Positions 1-11,939 are shown, counted from the first letter of the stretch. The stretch: DNA of 64,000 nt from Asterochloris sp. CNOR1 (GCA_963969365.1 OZ017759.1:682001-746000); one strand, 5' to 3'. Made by a program: numbers and translations. Notes: generated by a model not told the origin, from the letters alone.

Positions 1-540
1 CTGCTCTCCATGTTGCAAGATGAGCTCTGACAGAGCTTCCCAGCTGAGGACAGCATTAGGCACCAGCTCAAAGTCACAAAATTGCTTGGGTCGCACATGT
101 GCACATGGAAGAAGCATGGTCTCTTTGAGTTGATGCAGGCTGCGCAGGGAATGTAGCTGCATTCATGCAGGGGCGCGCCCCTGCTTGGCCAGCAGCATCG
201 CTCCTGTGTCACCTGTTGACAACAAGGGACCTGCAGCAAGGTCCTGGCCTGTGCCCCTACTGATTCTGTTGTCCAGGGCCCAGATGCATTGCCAGGGTTG
301 CTGCACCATGGTACACCCCCTTATGGCTCCATTGCTGAATGCGTATACCAGTGCACCTCTGGTAGGCACTTGAGCATCAGGCCATCAAGTTGTGTGTTGC
401 ATGTGTCTCAAGGAACATGCAGTCATGGTTGCAACATAGTTGAGGTTGCAGCTGCAGAGCAACTGAGCTTCTCTGCACGCAATCGTTTCACAAACCTGTG
501 CAGAAAACGGCCCATGCCAGAAGACTGCTTGTTCATGCGC
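1..540. other. No gene recognised
   Basis: Open frames exist on both strands but none shows a recognisable family motif or a consistent splice pattern. The region could be the untranslated end of a gene outside the window. Nothing repetitive is obvious except that it runs into the mobile-element fragment that follows. Confidence 0.4.
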
Positions 541-554
541 CTAGAGACCAAAGA

Positions 555-740
555 AGCAGTGTGCTGCAGTGTGTCCTCACTTTTCATCTCCTCTGCCACA
601 GGTACCAAGACCATCGCATTGTTGCTGCCCCTAGCATGCAGGGGAACCAGCCCATAGTGGGGAGACCCTCAAAGTATACCTTCGGCAGGCCTTTGATCTC
701 GCTGGTGAGCCAGTGTGCTGATGCTGCAGCTTTTTGACTA
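555..740 (+). mobile_element. Decayed fragment of the Crypton-like element
   Basis: This stretch matches about 18,775-19,030, an exon of the tyrosine-recombinase gene plus the end of its upstream intron. Shared blocks include the intron 3' end CTCTGCCACAGGTACC, then CCTAGCATGCAGGGGAACCA and CTGGTGAGCCAGTG. Compared with the long copy it lacks about 80 bp from the middle of the exon (about 18,841-18,920) and one base in CCCATAGTGG (CCCATGAGTGG in the long copy), so it cannot encode the protein. Because the matched segment includes an intron, it arose from DNA rather than from a spliced transcript. It shows that the recombinase gene belongs to a repeated family. Confidence 0.85.
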
Positions 741-1210
741 GCCAGGGGTTTGAAGAGTGAGCACAGGCCTTGAGACAGCCTGGACCACCCAGCAGTGAAA
801 GGTTTCAGCGTTTTAATGGAAGGATAGCTGCATGCTTGACTGCCTGGTGGTGGGCAATCCTCAAGGCTCTGTTGCAGATCCTTGTTCCTGCTTGAACGAT
901 ATGCATATCCTCTGGCCTCTAGGGGCCAGGCCTGTCTCTGAAACTCCCTGCAGACAGATATCCCCTTCCCCAATCAAATTTGGTGGCAACAGGCTTGAGC
1001 CCCCCAAAACTGCGCTGCCAGAGCTCTGACTGCAGGGAATGTACAATCACTCATGGGCACGACCGGTCCTTCGTTCCAGAAAAAGACCCTGCACAGCCAA
1101 GGTCGTGCAGCTGTGCGGCCACTCTGCCACAAAGATCATTTGAGATTCCGCTGCAGCAGCCCTGTCCTCAGTGTCACCAAAGAAATTCTTGTGTAGTGTC
1201 CACACCAGGC
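741..1210. other. No gene recognised; probable 5' region of the Fic gene
   Basis: The frame of Fic exon 1 stays open upstream of the first in-frame ATG at 1211, back to about 980, but with no ATG. I therefore treat this as leader or promoter DNA. An upstream coding exon cannot be excluded. Confidence 0.35.
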
Positions 1211-2411
1211 ATGGGTGGAGAGAGCGCTGGCCAAAGATGGGTGCCTGAGGCCAAGCAGGTAACATACTGTTTCATGTCTTCAGCGCCACTTTTGTTGTGG
1301 TGATGCTCAGCCAGTGTATGTGTCTGCTGCAGATCGAGCAGCTAGTGTCACTCACAGCGGCTGCTGGGGCTAGCAAGACAACCTGGCAGGATGAGGCCAC
1401 AAGCATGCAGGAAGACCTGCGCAGTGTCCTGGAGAGCTTCAGTGCCTTTTCCAGCAGCGATGCTCAGCAGGAGTATGCCCACGGCAGTCTGGCTGGGGCT
1501 GTGCTGATCTGCAATCTTCTGGAGGGCACCCTGCCCCAGGGGACAAACGAACTGCAGACCCTCAAGTACCTGCGGGGCATGGCTGCCAACCCCCCTGCAG
1601 ACCTGCGCACCCCGGCAGTGTCTCTATGGGATGCAGACGGGGGCAGGTCTGGTGCAGCCGGCAAGCAGCAGATGCAGCAAAGCATGAAGGCCGCTCTCTT
1701 TCTGCAGATGACTCTCTCTGCGTCTCTCAGCAGACAGCTGGTCTTAGAGGCACATCAGATCCTCATGCAAGGCAATTTCAAACTGCTCATGCGCTTGCGT
1801 CAGCACAACTGCATTGGTCTGAGGCTATAAATTTACCAGAGCGTGAAAGTGGTAGCTGAGTACCTGCCATTCTTGCAGGAGCTACAGATGACGATGGGCA
1901 TCACATCCAGCTGTACTGGCGCAGCGGGCCTGCTTGCTCGCAAACCGGCTACCAATATGCAGCCGCAGAACAGGTGCCTGAGCGCGTGGATGAACTATGT
2001 GCATGGTTCTATGAGGGTGTCGCAGAAGGGGCGGGTGCAGCTCAGCTTGCTGCCGGACTGTACTACAATCTAGTTGTGGTACATCCCTTTAGCGATGGCA
2101 ATGGCCGCCTGTGCCGCCTCCTGGCATTCCCTGCATTCCAGCGTGTAGGATTGCCCTTTGTTGTGCTGCCAATGAATGGGCACTCCACGAATGACAAACA
2201 TTTCAAACAAGCATGGCAGTGGGCAGACAGTCATTTGCATTATCCTCTGAAGCATCTAGAGCTAAACATGCTGCAGTGCCTGCTGCGAACATGTTTGAAT
2301 TTCAAGCGCATTCTGTTTCTGAGCTCACCATCGTGTAATGTCTGCTGCGCTGCATCGCAAAAGCAGGGCAGCCAATGCTTCCCCTGGAGCCAGACTGCTG
2401 TCGAGAAGTAA
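1211..2411 (+). CDS. Fic-domain protein (putative AMP-transferase)
   Basis: Three exons give one phase-consistent frame of 339 residues: 1211-1258, 1333-1771 and 1879-2411. The second intron starts with GC (CAAG|GCAATT), so it is a GC-AG intron. The last exon carries the complete Fic motif HPFSDGNGRLCR, with catalytic His, the acidic residue and GNGR anion-hole loop all present. Upstream are QILMQG and VPERVDELCAWF, which fit the helices before the Fic loop. Fic enzymes usually transfer AMP to hydroxyl side chains of target proteins. The N-terminal helix LLEGT resembles a class II inhibitory motif, but Cys replaces the usual Ser/Thr. No signal peptide or TPR repeats are seen. The start at 1211 is the first in-frame ATG. 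The target is unknown. Confidence 0.85.
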
Positions 2412-2619
2412 CACATGAATTGAGCTCCCACATGAGGCTGGATCCACCACACATCTGCCAGCAGTGGAAATGTGCACATTGCTGAGGTCATGGTAGCTTA
2501 GGGGCAGTTAGGATGGAGGTGCAGGTAGCTGGCTGCGAAGACGAGGTCTGGCCTTGACAGATTTACAGTAAGGGACACTAACTCAAACCCTTAATCAATT
2601 GCCTGATCAAAGCCGAAAT

Positions 2620-5600
2620 TCAAGCATTTGGACCTGCAGGATGCTTATGTCGCATGCTGTCAATACCACATGGGGACTGCAGCAGGCTGGCGTCTGCACA
2701 GCACTCCAGCAGGACCTGCTGAAAGGCTGCAAGCTGGCCAAGAGGGCTGTCAGCCCCAAGCAATGCAGATGCCAGCCACTGAAGGAGAACTTGGTCAATC
2801 TGAAAGTGAGCCTTCATGTCTGTACTTTGCACAGCTGGTTTGGAGACGCTCCGAGCCATCATGGCTGAGCCCTGATCTGGCTGAACTGAGGAAGTTTGCT
2901 GCGACTGGCCAAGCCCCTCAAGCCCTTGCAGGTCATTATTGACCACCATAAACGGCCTCAGAGCTAACACCAGGCAGCTCAACAGGTGCAGCTGCAGCCC
3001 AGGGAGCTGCTGCACGGCCTGCGCTGCTGCATCACGGCTGCTGGAGTGCTGCTGGTCGGGCTGACCATCTGCAGCTGCGCTGATTGCTGCCGTGCGGCAT
3101 GCAGTAGTCCACCCTGCCAAAGGGGCAGGGTGGAACTGCTGCAGCCACAGCCTCAACAGTTGGAGCAGGACGGCAGGGGCTGCAGCCTCCATGCCTGAGT
3201 AGTCCTCGTCGTTCACCTGCGCAGTCTATGTTGTCAGCGCCTTGCTGCTGGCTCCACACCAGACTCTCGTAAAGTATTGACCCAGACATGACTTGGCAGG
3301 CAGGTAGAACAATTTGGGTGCAGCACAATATACAACCACCAGGCTCGCAGTGCACAGCCCCTGCAGCAAGCAAGTTTCAGAGCCCACTCACCTGGCATGC
3401 AATGGCCTGCGCTGAGCCATAAGCCGCCTGGAGGGCTTTGTCGCTGTGGTCATCCGTGTGTGGCTGCAGCACCACTGAAGCCGCAGCTGCCACCTCTGGC
3501 ACGGGATGCTGCTGCAGGGCGGCCGTCAACAGCGCCAGCACCTGCCAGCACAGGGGTGCATGTGGTGCCCAACTGATACAGAGCAGCACTTCTGTTGGCT
3601 GTTGTCCTGGCTGCACGTGATAGCCTGCATGAACCCGCCAGCACAGCAGCAGGTGCTGTGCCTTGCCTCCCTCACATACATGCATGGGCAAACAGAACAG
3701 TCAGAGGGCAGTTGTGCCTTTGGGCTGGGGAGTGGGCCGCTCCACTGTGGCCTTGCACTGCCAAGCACCAGACCTTGGGGATTCCGCCAGGAGCCGCACC
3801 TCTCTGCGCCCTGTTGCCAACTCCCACTCTCACCTTGGGTACCTGCCAGAAGCGCCGCCCCTCTGCCCCGTGCAGCAGCCTGCGCTGGCGCTGCATGGCC
3901 TCCTCAAGTGTGGCAGGGGGCTTTGGTTGGAACAGCGGCACGGCATTGTGGCCACCGCTGCCAATGTGCAAAGGGCTGCCCCCCTGGGGTGCCAGGCGCC
4001 CTGCCTCTGTCCAGAGGGAGGCTGAGTCATGGGAAGCCTCTGCCGCCAGCTCCTCCCCAGCCTGCATGGGGAAGCAGTAGGACTGCATTGATGCTGTGGT
4101 GTGAAGTGAGCAGTGGCACGCCACCTGCTGCCAGCCTGCAGGTTGCGCTGCTGCACCAGCATGGGGGCTCTGAGAAAGGCTGCAGGACACAACCTGGGAT
4201 GAGTCAGACCTCTGCTGCCAGCCTGCAGGGAAGGCAGCAAAGTGAAACCCTGTATGTGACAGGTTGACAGTCCTGCCGGGAAGGTAGATTAGAATAAGCT
4301 GCAGGGCACACGTAGCTGGCAAATCCCCGAGTCGAACAGGTGGATATTGCAGAAGCAGATGGCGTGCTGAAGCTGGGCAGCAGCCGTACCTGGCCCCCAT
4401 CCCGTCCCATGCCATCACCAGTCTCTAGGAGAGCTCAAGGGAGACCATGATGTCCAGCGGACGCGGAGACAACTGCAGTGTGCCGCTTTGAAGGTGGGCC
4501 CTGCTGCCTTACAGGGGCAGCATGGGAATGACTGGAGGCTAGGACTCACTCCAGGGAGCTGGGCCATGCTCACCTGCTGGCGCACAGCTGTCTTGCTCAT
4601 CACTCCCACAACAGAGCTGCTCTGCAGGCGGAACACGCTGCTGAAGAATGACTCTGCCCGCTCCTCAGTGGGGCCGGCTGTACCGCTCAGCTCCAAATCA
4701 GAAGAGTGGAGGTGACTGCTGCCAGACGCCTCAGCTCCCAGAACCTCTGCTTCAGAAGGGGAGCTGAGCGGTTCGGCAGGGTGAGCCTCAGCCCTGCCAG
4801 AGCTGTCGATCGCGTCAGTGTCCATACTGGCGGCAGGGGCTGCTGCAGGAGGGTTCTTGCCAGAGCCACCAGCTCCTGTTGCGTCGGCATCATGCTCAGT
4901 AGACGCCAGAAGCCTCTGCTGGTCCACATAGGGCGCTGGCTGGGCAGCAGACGCTGCAAGACAGCTAGCGCCTGCCTTCTCTGGTGAAGTCGGCTGGTCT
5001 GGTGCACCCGGCGGCTGCCTGGCTGTGCGCCTGGGGCTGTTTCCAGGGTTGAGTCTCGAGCCGGGCCGAACCTGCTCTGTGCTCTGGCGGCCAGCAGGCT
5101 GTTGCAGACCACAGCCACTAGCAGACGCTGCACAGGGCTCCCTGGCTGTACTGTGGGCCCTGAACACACATCTGCAGGCAGGCAGGACATCGTGGTCCAA
5201 ATTGGTCAGAACTGCGGTTGTAAGCCTGCAGAGCGTCAACAAACCACTCCGCTGGCATGCCCCCTGCATGCTGCAACCGGCACACGCATTGCTCAAGGAC
5301 TCGGAGGCCCTGCCAGCGTCTGCTCAGACCGGGGCAGGCAGGCAGCAGCAATGTAGCTGCACAAAATCAGCCCATCGGACGCTTGCACAAGGAAAAACAG
5401 GCCGGCTGAGGGCACCTCTAGTGGAGCAGTGCTCCTGCAGCCCCATGTTAGGTGGCACATGTGTGGCATAAAAGCTGCAGCTTTCAAGCAGCAGTTCAGT
5501 GCCCTTAGCCAGATTGGTGCCTTGTGCAAGCAATTGTGCAGCTACATTGCAAGCAGCCACTGGGCACAAGGAAGCGTGCAGCAGAGCGTGCAAGGTAGCA

Positions 5601-8225
5601 CAGATGGTACATCAAGCAGCAGTTCAGTGCCCTCTGCCAGATAGCCCCTGATGCTTGACACTGCCACGCCAATCTGCGATGGCAGACAGAACCTGACTGA
5701 GGTGGCACCTGTGGTGCTCGTCAAGCTGGAAACCCCCAGCCCCCACCAGGCACCGTATGTACCTGAGGCTGCCAGAGTCTTCAGGGCCCCTCTCAAACTC
5801 GCAGGTTCTTGTTGGCAGCAGCACCATGTGTCTCACCTGAGGTGGCGCAGGTAATGCTCAAACACCTCCACAAAGCGAACCTGCTGGCGGGTCTGCAGGG
5901 CCCCAGGTCGCCCCTGTCTGACTCGCACCACTGCCTCAGGGCCGCTGCAGGCCCCCCGGAAGACAAGGAAGCAGGCGATGGCCAGCCTGCACAAGCCAGG
6001 CAGGGATGAGGTGCCTGCCCTGGCGCCAACAGCTGCTCATGACCACCCTGCACGGAGCCAGCTTGCATGAAGCAGGCAGGCACAGAATTCAGCCATGCAT
6101 TTGGGTTTACTGCCTTGCACCAGAAGGCATGCAGGCAAACTCACGCAACAGCCAGGCTCACCCTGTGCGGCCAAGGCCAGCGTGGCAGTGCACAGCGATC
6201 TTACGCCCCTCCACGTCTGTGACATGCGCCATCACCTGCACACAGGCGCTCATGCTGCAGCATGCTCTTTCAGATTTTGACTGCGCCATCCTTGTGCTGA
6301 CTGCTTTGTGACGCAGCTACAGTGGCGTCTGCAATTGTGGTGGCGGCATCCCATGCCTGGTGCCCCCGCCACCCACTGAGCGACTACGCGAAGAGGAACC
6401 CCCTTGGCAGATTCTGCCACAACTCTGCAGGCTGGCCTGAGACGACAAGGCTGCACGCTGTGGCTGCGCCTGCCTGTAAGCTGATAAAAACCTGACTGCG
6501 GCCGGACTGGAAAGGCAGCATATGTGATGTAAAGCAAAGCAAAGGTGGTATCCACGTGATGTCTGCCCCATGCGCACAACCATCACCGTGCAACATGAGA
6601 TTGGGCAGTGTGGCACTGGAGCTGCATTGTCCCCTGAGGTTCAGCAGGCCTGTCCATCACAACCCTTTAAGGTGTTGCCGGCTCCAGCAAACTTGCTTGA
6701 GCAAGCTGGAAGTCAACCCCCTGCACTGTGTCATGCAGCGGCCTGGGCCATAAGTGTACTGAGAAGAAGTATTGGTGCTCCCAACTTGACAACTGACTGG
6801 GCCACCCGGCTTAGCCTGAACTCACAGTAGCCTAGATGCACTGTGAACTGTGCAGTGTGAAAACTAGATCCACCTACCGACGTCTGTGATGCCATGGAAG
6901 CTGGGGCGCCTCATGTTGCACACACGACCCATGACCCCAGATCAGCAGCGCATCCCCAGAGTCCAGCTCTGAACCCTGCCACAGACCCCAAACTCCCACA
7001 ATAGACCCACCTGCACGATCTCCAAAATGCGGTGCAGGCTGGGGACGCCCATGTCTCGCCAGCTAAGGTTGTACACTCCAATGCCGGCCACCATGAAGGA
7101 CTGGGGGTCGTAGCTGAAGCCACTGGCTGCCACGTTACCCCTTCCGCAGTGGGCGTGCTCGCCCACTTCCTGCAGTAAGTGCAGGCTGTTCCATGACTCA
7201 TTGAATGGCGCTGCTTCCGGGTTGCCATAGGTGGTTGCTCGCCTCCTCCTGCAGCGAGGGCAGGCAGATGTGTTGAGGAGCGGCACAGCTCTGCTTCACT
7301 GCTCCTGTCATGGTGAGCATGCTCAACAACCTACTGTAAGAAATGCAGGCAGCTTGACGGCTAGCACAAGTGTTTCTACCATGTCGCCTGTGCTGCACTG
7401 TGAGTGCTTGCCAACCTCCTGCAGCGTATGCAGGCCGCTGAAGGGACTAGCTGATTCCTTCGGGCCATCCCACTGCTGAAGTAACAGTACTCCCCAGCCT
7501 CTTGCAAGCTGCTGAACCACGGGCGCAAGCTGCGAAATAAAAGGCGGAGCTCTCCTGCCTCGTGCCTCAGCTGCTTGTGTGCGCTTGACACCCTTCTGCG
7601 CAGGGCTCAGATGTTCTGATGGAGGCAGCATGTTTGCTGCTGCGCATGCATAGGCCATTAGAAAACCCAGGCTGCCCACCAAAAAAGCTTTGCTCGCAGC
7701 AGCACGCATTGCCCAATGCGTGTTTGTTAGGGCATGGGCAGCAGTTTGATGGAGCCGAGCACAAGGCAGGTCATGGCAGCCTGCTGACACTTGATGATTT
7801 GAGCAACACCAACATGACCTTTCAACGAAGGTCCTGCTGCTGCACGGCCGGGCTGCTGCAACTCGTGCAGGCTACCCAGTGTAGCTGAGAAAGCCTCACA
7901 CCTGAAGGTTGAGGACCATGCCAATGTCTGCTGCTTTGAACTGCTCTGGAATACGGTGCTGCTCCACATTGCACTGCCATGGACGCGCCATTGCCAGCAC
8001 CTGCAGGACAATTGACTGCATGGAGAGGCATGTGTGCAGATACACTTAAACGGTGAGCCACCTGTTTACCTGTTCAGTGACCCAACTGGCGTGCAGGCCA
8101 GCAAAGGGACTTGGGAATTTTTGAAAAGCTGGATCCTCTTTAGTGCACCTTCCACCGCCTGCAGCAGACTCTTTTGAGTCAGCAGGCGGAAGACAGCAAG
8201 CTGTGTATGATGTAAGCTTGTACAT
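2620..8225 (-). CDS. PTPDC1-like dual-specificity protein phosphatase
   Basis: Exons read on the minus strand are 8225-8070, 8000-7902, 7169-7011, 6235-6162 and 5986-5837; later exons to 2620 are placed only roughly. The first five join in phase. In order they give a GGGRCTKEDP region, FAGLHASWVTEQ, VLAMARPWQ, MVLNLQEVGEHAHC, a general-acid loop around YNLSWRDMGVPS, and the active site HCHAGLGRTG with catalytic Cys and Arg. QTRQQVRFVEVFEHYL closes the domain. The order and wording match animal PTPDC1, as does RQRRLLHGAEGRRFWQVPK near 3,850-3,930. Between lies a Ser/Ala/Pro-rich insert at 4.5-5.2 kb. In animals PTPDC1 is linked to centrosome and cilium control; its role here is inferred. It is convergent with the Fic gene, which ends 208 bp away. 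Confidence 0.85.
4055..4310 (-). repeat. Second acceptor-echo array in the phosphatase gene
   Basis: The exon that starts near 4064 (minus) reads QAGEELAAEA after its acceptor. Copies of the acceptor and exon start recur with CCTGCA at 4135 and 4222 (exon site 4061), spacing 74 and 87 bp, reading AGWQQVA and AGWQQRSD. A weaker one lies near 4302. Confidence 0.6.
7165..7510 (-). repeat. Array of decayed acceptor/exon-start copies in a phosphatase intron
   Basis: The exon starting at 7169 begins after CTGCAG with a sequence reading EVGEHAHC. In the 732-bp intron before it, similar acceptor-plus-exon starts recur with the site at 7249, 7334, 7419 and 7502 (exon site 7170), a spacing of 79-85 bp. 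The copies read roughly LQ-stop-VVEHAHHDR, LQEVGKHSQC and LQEAGEYCYF, so they are degenerate, and one carries a stop. Confidence 0.75.
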
Positions 8226-8902
8226 TGCAACTCTAGGCAGGCGCACCTTCACACATGCACTGTACACGTTCTTTGGCCAGAAATGTGGCTGAACCAGACA
8301 GTGAGTTCTCCTGCAAAAACATCTCGACTGTCTGTTGCATCAGATATGTCTTTGTGTGTTTCGTGAGCGAATCACTATGATGAACTCACCGTTGTTGCCC
8401 ATGGAAAATGGGGCAAGGGTGCTGAGATGGCATCAGTTCTGCTACTGCAAGCTCCCATGTTTGAGTATGGGCCCAGTGCTGGTCGTGACCTCATTTTGTA
8501 TTCATGCAGCTTAGGTCATTATATCACATGCTATGTGACACCCCGCAACATGTCATTATATCACATGCTATGTGACCTCCCGCAACATGTCATGATATCA
8601 CAGGCCATGTGACACCCCGCAATATGCTGCCTTGTTAGACCTGCAGGTCTTGTGACAACCCTCCCACGAGATCAGGCCCAGGCTGGAGATCGATGACATC
8701 TTTGCAGCATATGAAGACTATTACAGGCGCTGTCTGAAGTGCTGAGCAGGGTTCTGAGAGCCACCAAAACTTCAAGTCCCCATCCAAGTTGTTGCAATTG
8801 GCAGCCAGTAGGCTTAAGGTGAGCCCCTGTCTCAGAAGGGCAACATACATTTCCTGAATTGATGGGTGCCAAACACAGAGACATCCACACAAGATGCAGA
8901 TA
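8226..8902. other. Spacer between kinase-like and phosphatase genes
   Basis: No coding exon is recognised. It holds the presumed promoter of the phosphatase gene at its left end (that gene starts at 8225 on the minus strand), the presumed 3' end of the kinase-like gene at its right end, and a 37-bp tandem repeat. Confidence 0.5.
8515..8625. repeat. 37-bp tandem repeat, three copies
   Basis: The unit begins GTCATTATATCACATGCTAT and continues with GTGACACCCCGCAACAT. Copies start at 8515, 8552 and 8589; the third differs at several bases (GTCATGATATCACAGGCCAT). Each unit contains the imperfect dyad TCACATGCTATGTGA. Confidence 0.9.
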
Positions 8903-11659
8903 TCACTGAAGTGATGCAGGCTTGGTGTGCTTGTCCAACAGTTGCTTGAACTGCTTGCTTTCCCTACTCATCCTGTCAGCCTGAGCATCTTGTGCAAACC
9001 CAAAATCTATCAGTCGTACACAGGGGCGGGCGTCATCGGAAAGCAGCATCACGTTCTCAGGGCGGATGTCGCCATGCAGCACGCCAGCGGCATGCACAGC
9101 GCTCAGCGCAGCCAGGGCATCCTGCGCAGCTTCCTGGCTGATCAAACCGTGCTGCGCCAGCGAGGCGCCTGGCAGCAGTTCTGTGGCCAGCACCAACACG
9201 CTGCCATTGCAGGTCGTGCCCCAGTACCGCAACCTTGGCACATGCTGGCTCCAGAGGTGAACCAGCCGGATGTAGGCACGGATTTCATTCAGCAGTACCT
9301 GCATGCACATGTAGGCTGTCACAGGCTTGCTGAGCTCTGGTGCTTCTGTGATGGGCAAAGATAGAGAAGCACCATGCACTGCGTGTCAAGCAAGGCCTGA
9401 TGCACCGCAGCTGACAGTCCGGCGGCCCAGCAGATGGCAGGTACAATGCATGGCACCCAGGCTTTTAGCTGTGCACCTTTCCCTTAGCAGAGTTGATCAG
9501 AGCAAGCTTATAGACGACCTCCGCGCTGCCAATGTGCCCACGCCACAGGCGCCCGCTCCAGCCGTGGGCAAATGGCTGAGCCTGCATCTCCAGCACCTCA
9601 GCAGGGCAGTCTTGCAGCCTTGGAAGCAGCCCAGCCTGGCTGTGCGCCCTGTGGTCTGACTGCTGCTTCCGGGGTCTGGTGGAGCGGGCGCCCCCCTCAC
9701 GGTGGCTGCTTGAGCCGTGCCTGCAGGCAAGCACATGCCAGTGCGCCTGGGAAACTGCCAGGCAAGACTTGACTGAAGCAGAGTAGAATGCACCAAACTC
9801 ATACTCTGCTGGCTCCAACTGCACAGGCTGAGCAAGTCAGGCTGGCCGGGCAGCTTTCACTCAGGCGAGCATTTACCAGACAACAGCAGCTGAGCGATAA
9901 GCTACTGGGCGAACCGTGTGCTAGGACGTGCTTCTGATGGTGTGTCAGTTTGCTGTCCTCCTTGGTAGTCGCTGTCCATTTCATCTTCTGAACTGGTCTC
10001 CGCACGGTGGTCCGAGCTGCTGTAGCCATCCTGTGGCTTATCTCCTGCACTAGGGCTGGCAGGGTGGCTGGCAGGGGCTGCTTGCGACATGGCCTGCACA
10101 GGGGTCCCCTTGCCAGCGGCGGCATGATGCGCAATGAGGATGTTGATGCAGCCAAAGGCTGGTAAGAAGCTCGGCAGTCACCCTGAAGTGAGGCACATGC
10201 ACCTCAACAAAACACTGGGAGGCGTGGCTTCCCCCCTGACCTGTTGGGGAGTCTGAGATGGTATTGTCCTTGTCCTCCCACGCCTTGGTCATGATGTATG
10301 AAACAGCTGCCAGCAGTGGAGGGTTCGTGCTGTCCCAGGCAATGGGCAGCGAGATGTGCAGGGCTCCATTGTCCACCTTGCAAAAGTACCAAGTCCGCCC
10401 TGTGGTGATCACCCCATAGCGGGCAGTAAACCTGCGGAAGAGCACAGCCAGTCACCACTGGCCGATCAAGCAGCAAAAGTGTGCTGCAGGCTGCAGCCAG
10501 GCCAGTCAATTCTGGCCAGTGTAACGGCATGTGTGCTGCAGGCTGCAGCAAGGCCACGCTCGTGGGCATGCAGAACAGTGAGTTGCTGGCAGGAATGGTG
10601 CTCCAGATGCGCACAGTGTGCGCGGGCAGCTGAGGCACAAGCTGCGCAGCATGCATGCAACTTGCCTCGTCAGGTAGAGCCACAGCTGGCAGATGACCTC
10701 GACGATGTTGTCCACCACACCTGAGGCAATGCCTCCCAGGTCAATCTCCCTACCCTTGCCTGCATTTGATTCACTTCCTGTGAGCCAGGCGACGACTTGA
10801 AGGCTTGCCCTTGATGACTGCACCAGCAGCCACCAAAGGTACCCCATCGGTCAGGTATGCTAGCGCATGGCGGAGCATCACCTGAGCGGACGTCCCAGCA
10901 AGCGACTGCATCTGGTGCACGCTGCTGTGCCACTGGGATCACGCTGGGGCGCTTCAGCTCCCAGGCCATCAGCTTGCACTGCGACACTGCGTCCTGAAGC
11001 ACCGCGTCTGCAAAGCCTCTGCGCTGCTTCTTGCCACCAGAGGGCGTCGCTGCCGCTGCAAGACGCTTGGCTGCGTCACTGATTGCTGTTGGCCTGCTTG
11101 CAGCTGCCTGCATGAGTGGGCTGTCTGGCTGCGCCTCTGCGGCTGCAGCCTGCCCTTCGCTCACAGAAACTGTTGGCCCAGTTGCAGGCTGAGAGATGGA
11201 TGAAGTAGCCTCCAGCCAACTCCAGAGGTATCGTCCTTCGTCCCCAACACCAGCCGCTCTGTGGAGCGTGTTCATGACTCCTCTGCAGAGAGAGACACAT
11301 CTGAGCAAAAAGGCTGGCCTCAGCACGGTGACTGCATCAGAACACTGCTACCATCTGGCAAGCATCTGGCAGCTGCATAGGGAGATGAGGCACCTGGTGA
11401 TGGTCTGGACGAAGCTGGTCACAGTGCCCTCGTTTGTGCCAGCATCCAGCTTCCAGTCCTGGCTGAGCGGGGGGTGCAGGAGACGCACATCATCTGCATC
11501 CTGCACGTGCGCTTGTATGGAGCTTGTCGCATTCCAAGTTGCCACTGTCTTGGGCCCCTGAGAGTACTTGTCTCCCTCATTTTTACTGTCCATGCTGCTC
11601 GCCAGCTTGAGACCCCTAAGCTCCTGCTGGAGCCACTGCCTCGTGGACATCAGTGCCAT
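8903..11659 (-). CDS. PD-(D/E)XK-nuclease-like and kinase-like fusion protein
   Basis: Exons on the minus strand cover roughly 11,659-11,380, 11,290-10,880, 10,800-10,680, 10,440-10,210 and 9,300-8,903. The front half has TNEGTVTSFVQTI and then WELKRPS, an E-x-K pattern expected of a restriction-like nuclease fold, followed by YGVITTGRTWYFCK. The back half is kinase-like: a helix with LLNEIRAYIRL, VLHGDIRPENVMLL in place of the usual HRD loop (HGD), and LIDFGFAQ with intact DFG. The REase-like plus HGD-kinase order recalls the Crinkler/CR-effector-like fusions of fungi, oomycetes and algae. No signal peptide was found. The glycine-rich loop and the active-site Lys were not located, so kinase activity is unproven. 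The ATG at 11,659 is only the first Met of the recognised part. Confidence 0.6.
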
Positions 11660-11939
11660 AGTGCCTGCACCAGCAAGACCATAGCTGCGAGCAGAACTTG
11701 TTGAAGCGGAAGAAGCTGTGTGCTTGACAGCAGATGTTTGCCTCCACCAAGTGCTTCACTACGTGACATGACAAGGAAAGCAGGCCCCTTGACCAGACCA
11801 ACATGGCAAGCATGCTCAGCAATGGCTATCAGCGCGACATGTTGGTTGATGGATGCTGCAGCCCAATGCGAAGTGATGCTATGCAGGCTTCATTGTAGCC
11901 TTGATTAGCCCTTCACCTCACCTTCTAAGGCCACTCACC

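Noticed and set aside
6570-6620. MRTTITVQHEIGQCG, reminiscent of the tubulin N-terminus (GQCG)
   Set aside because: Only a few residues agree, the GTPase motifs do not follow, and the strand is opposite to the phosphatase gene whose intron it lies in.
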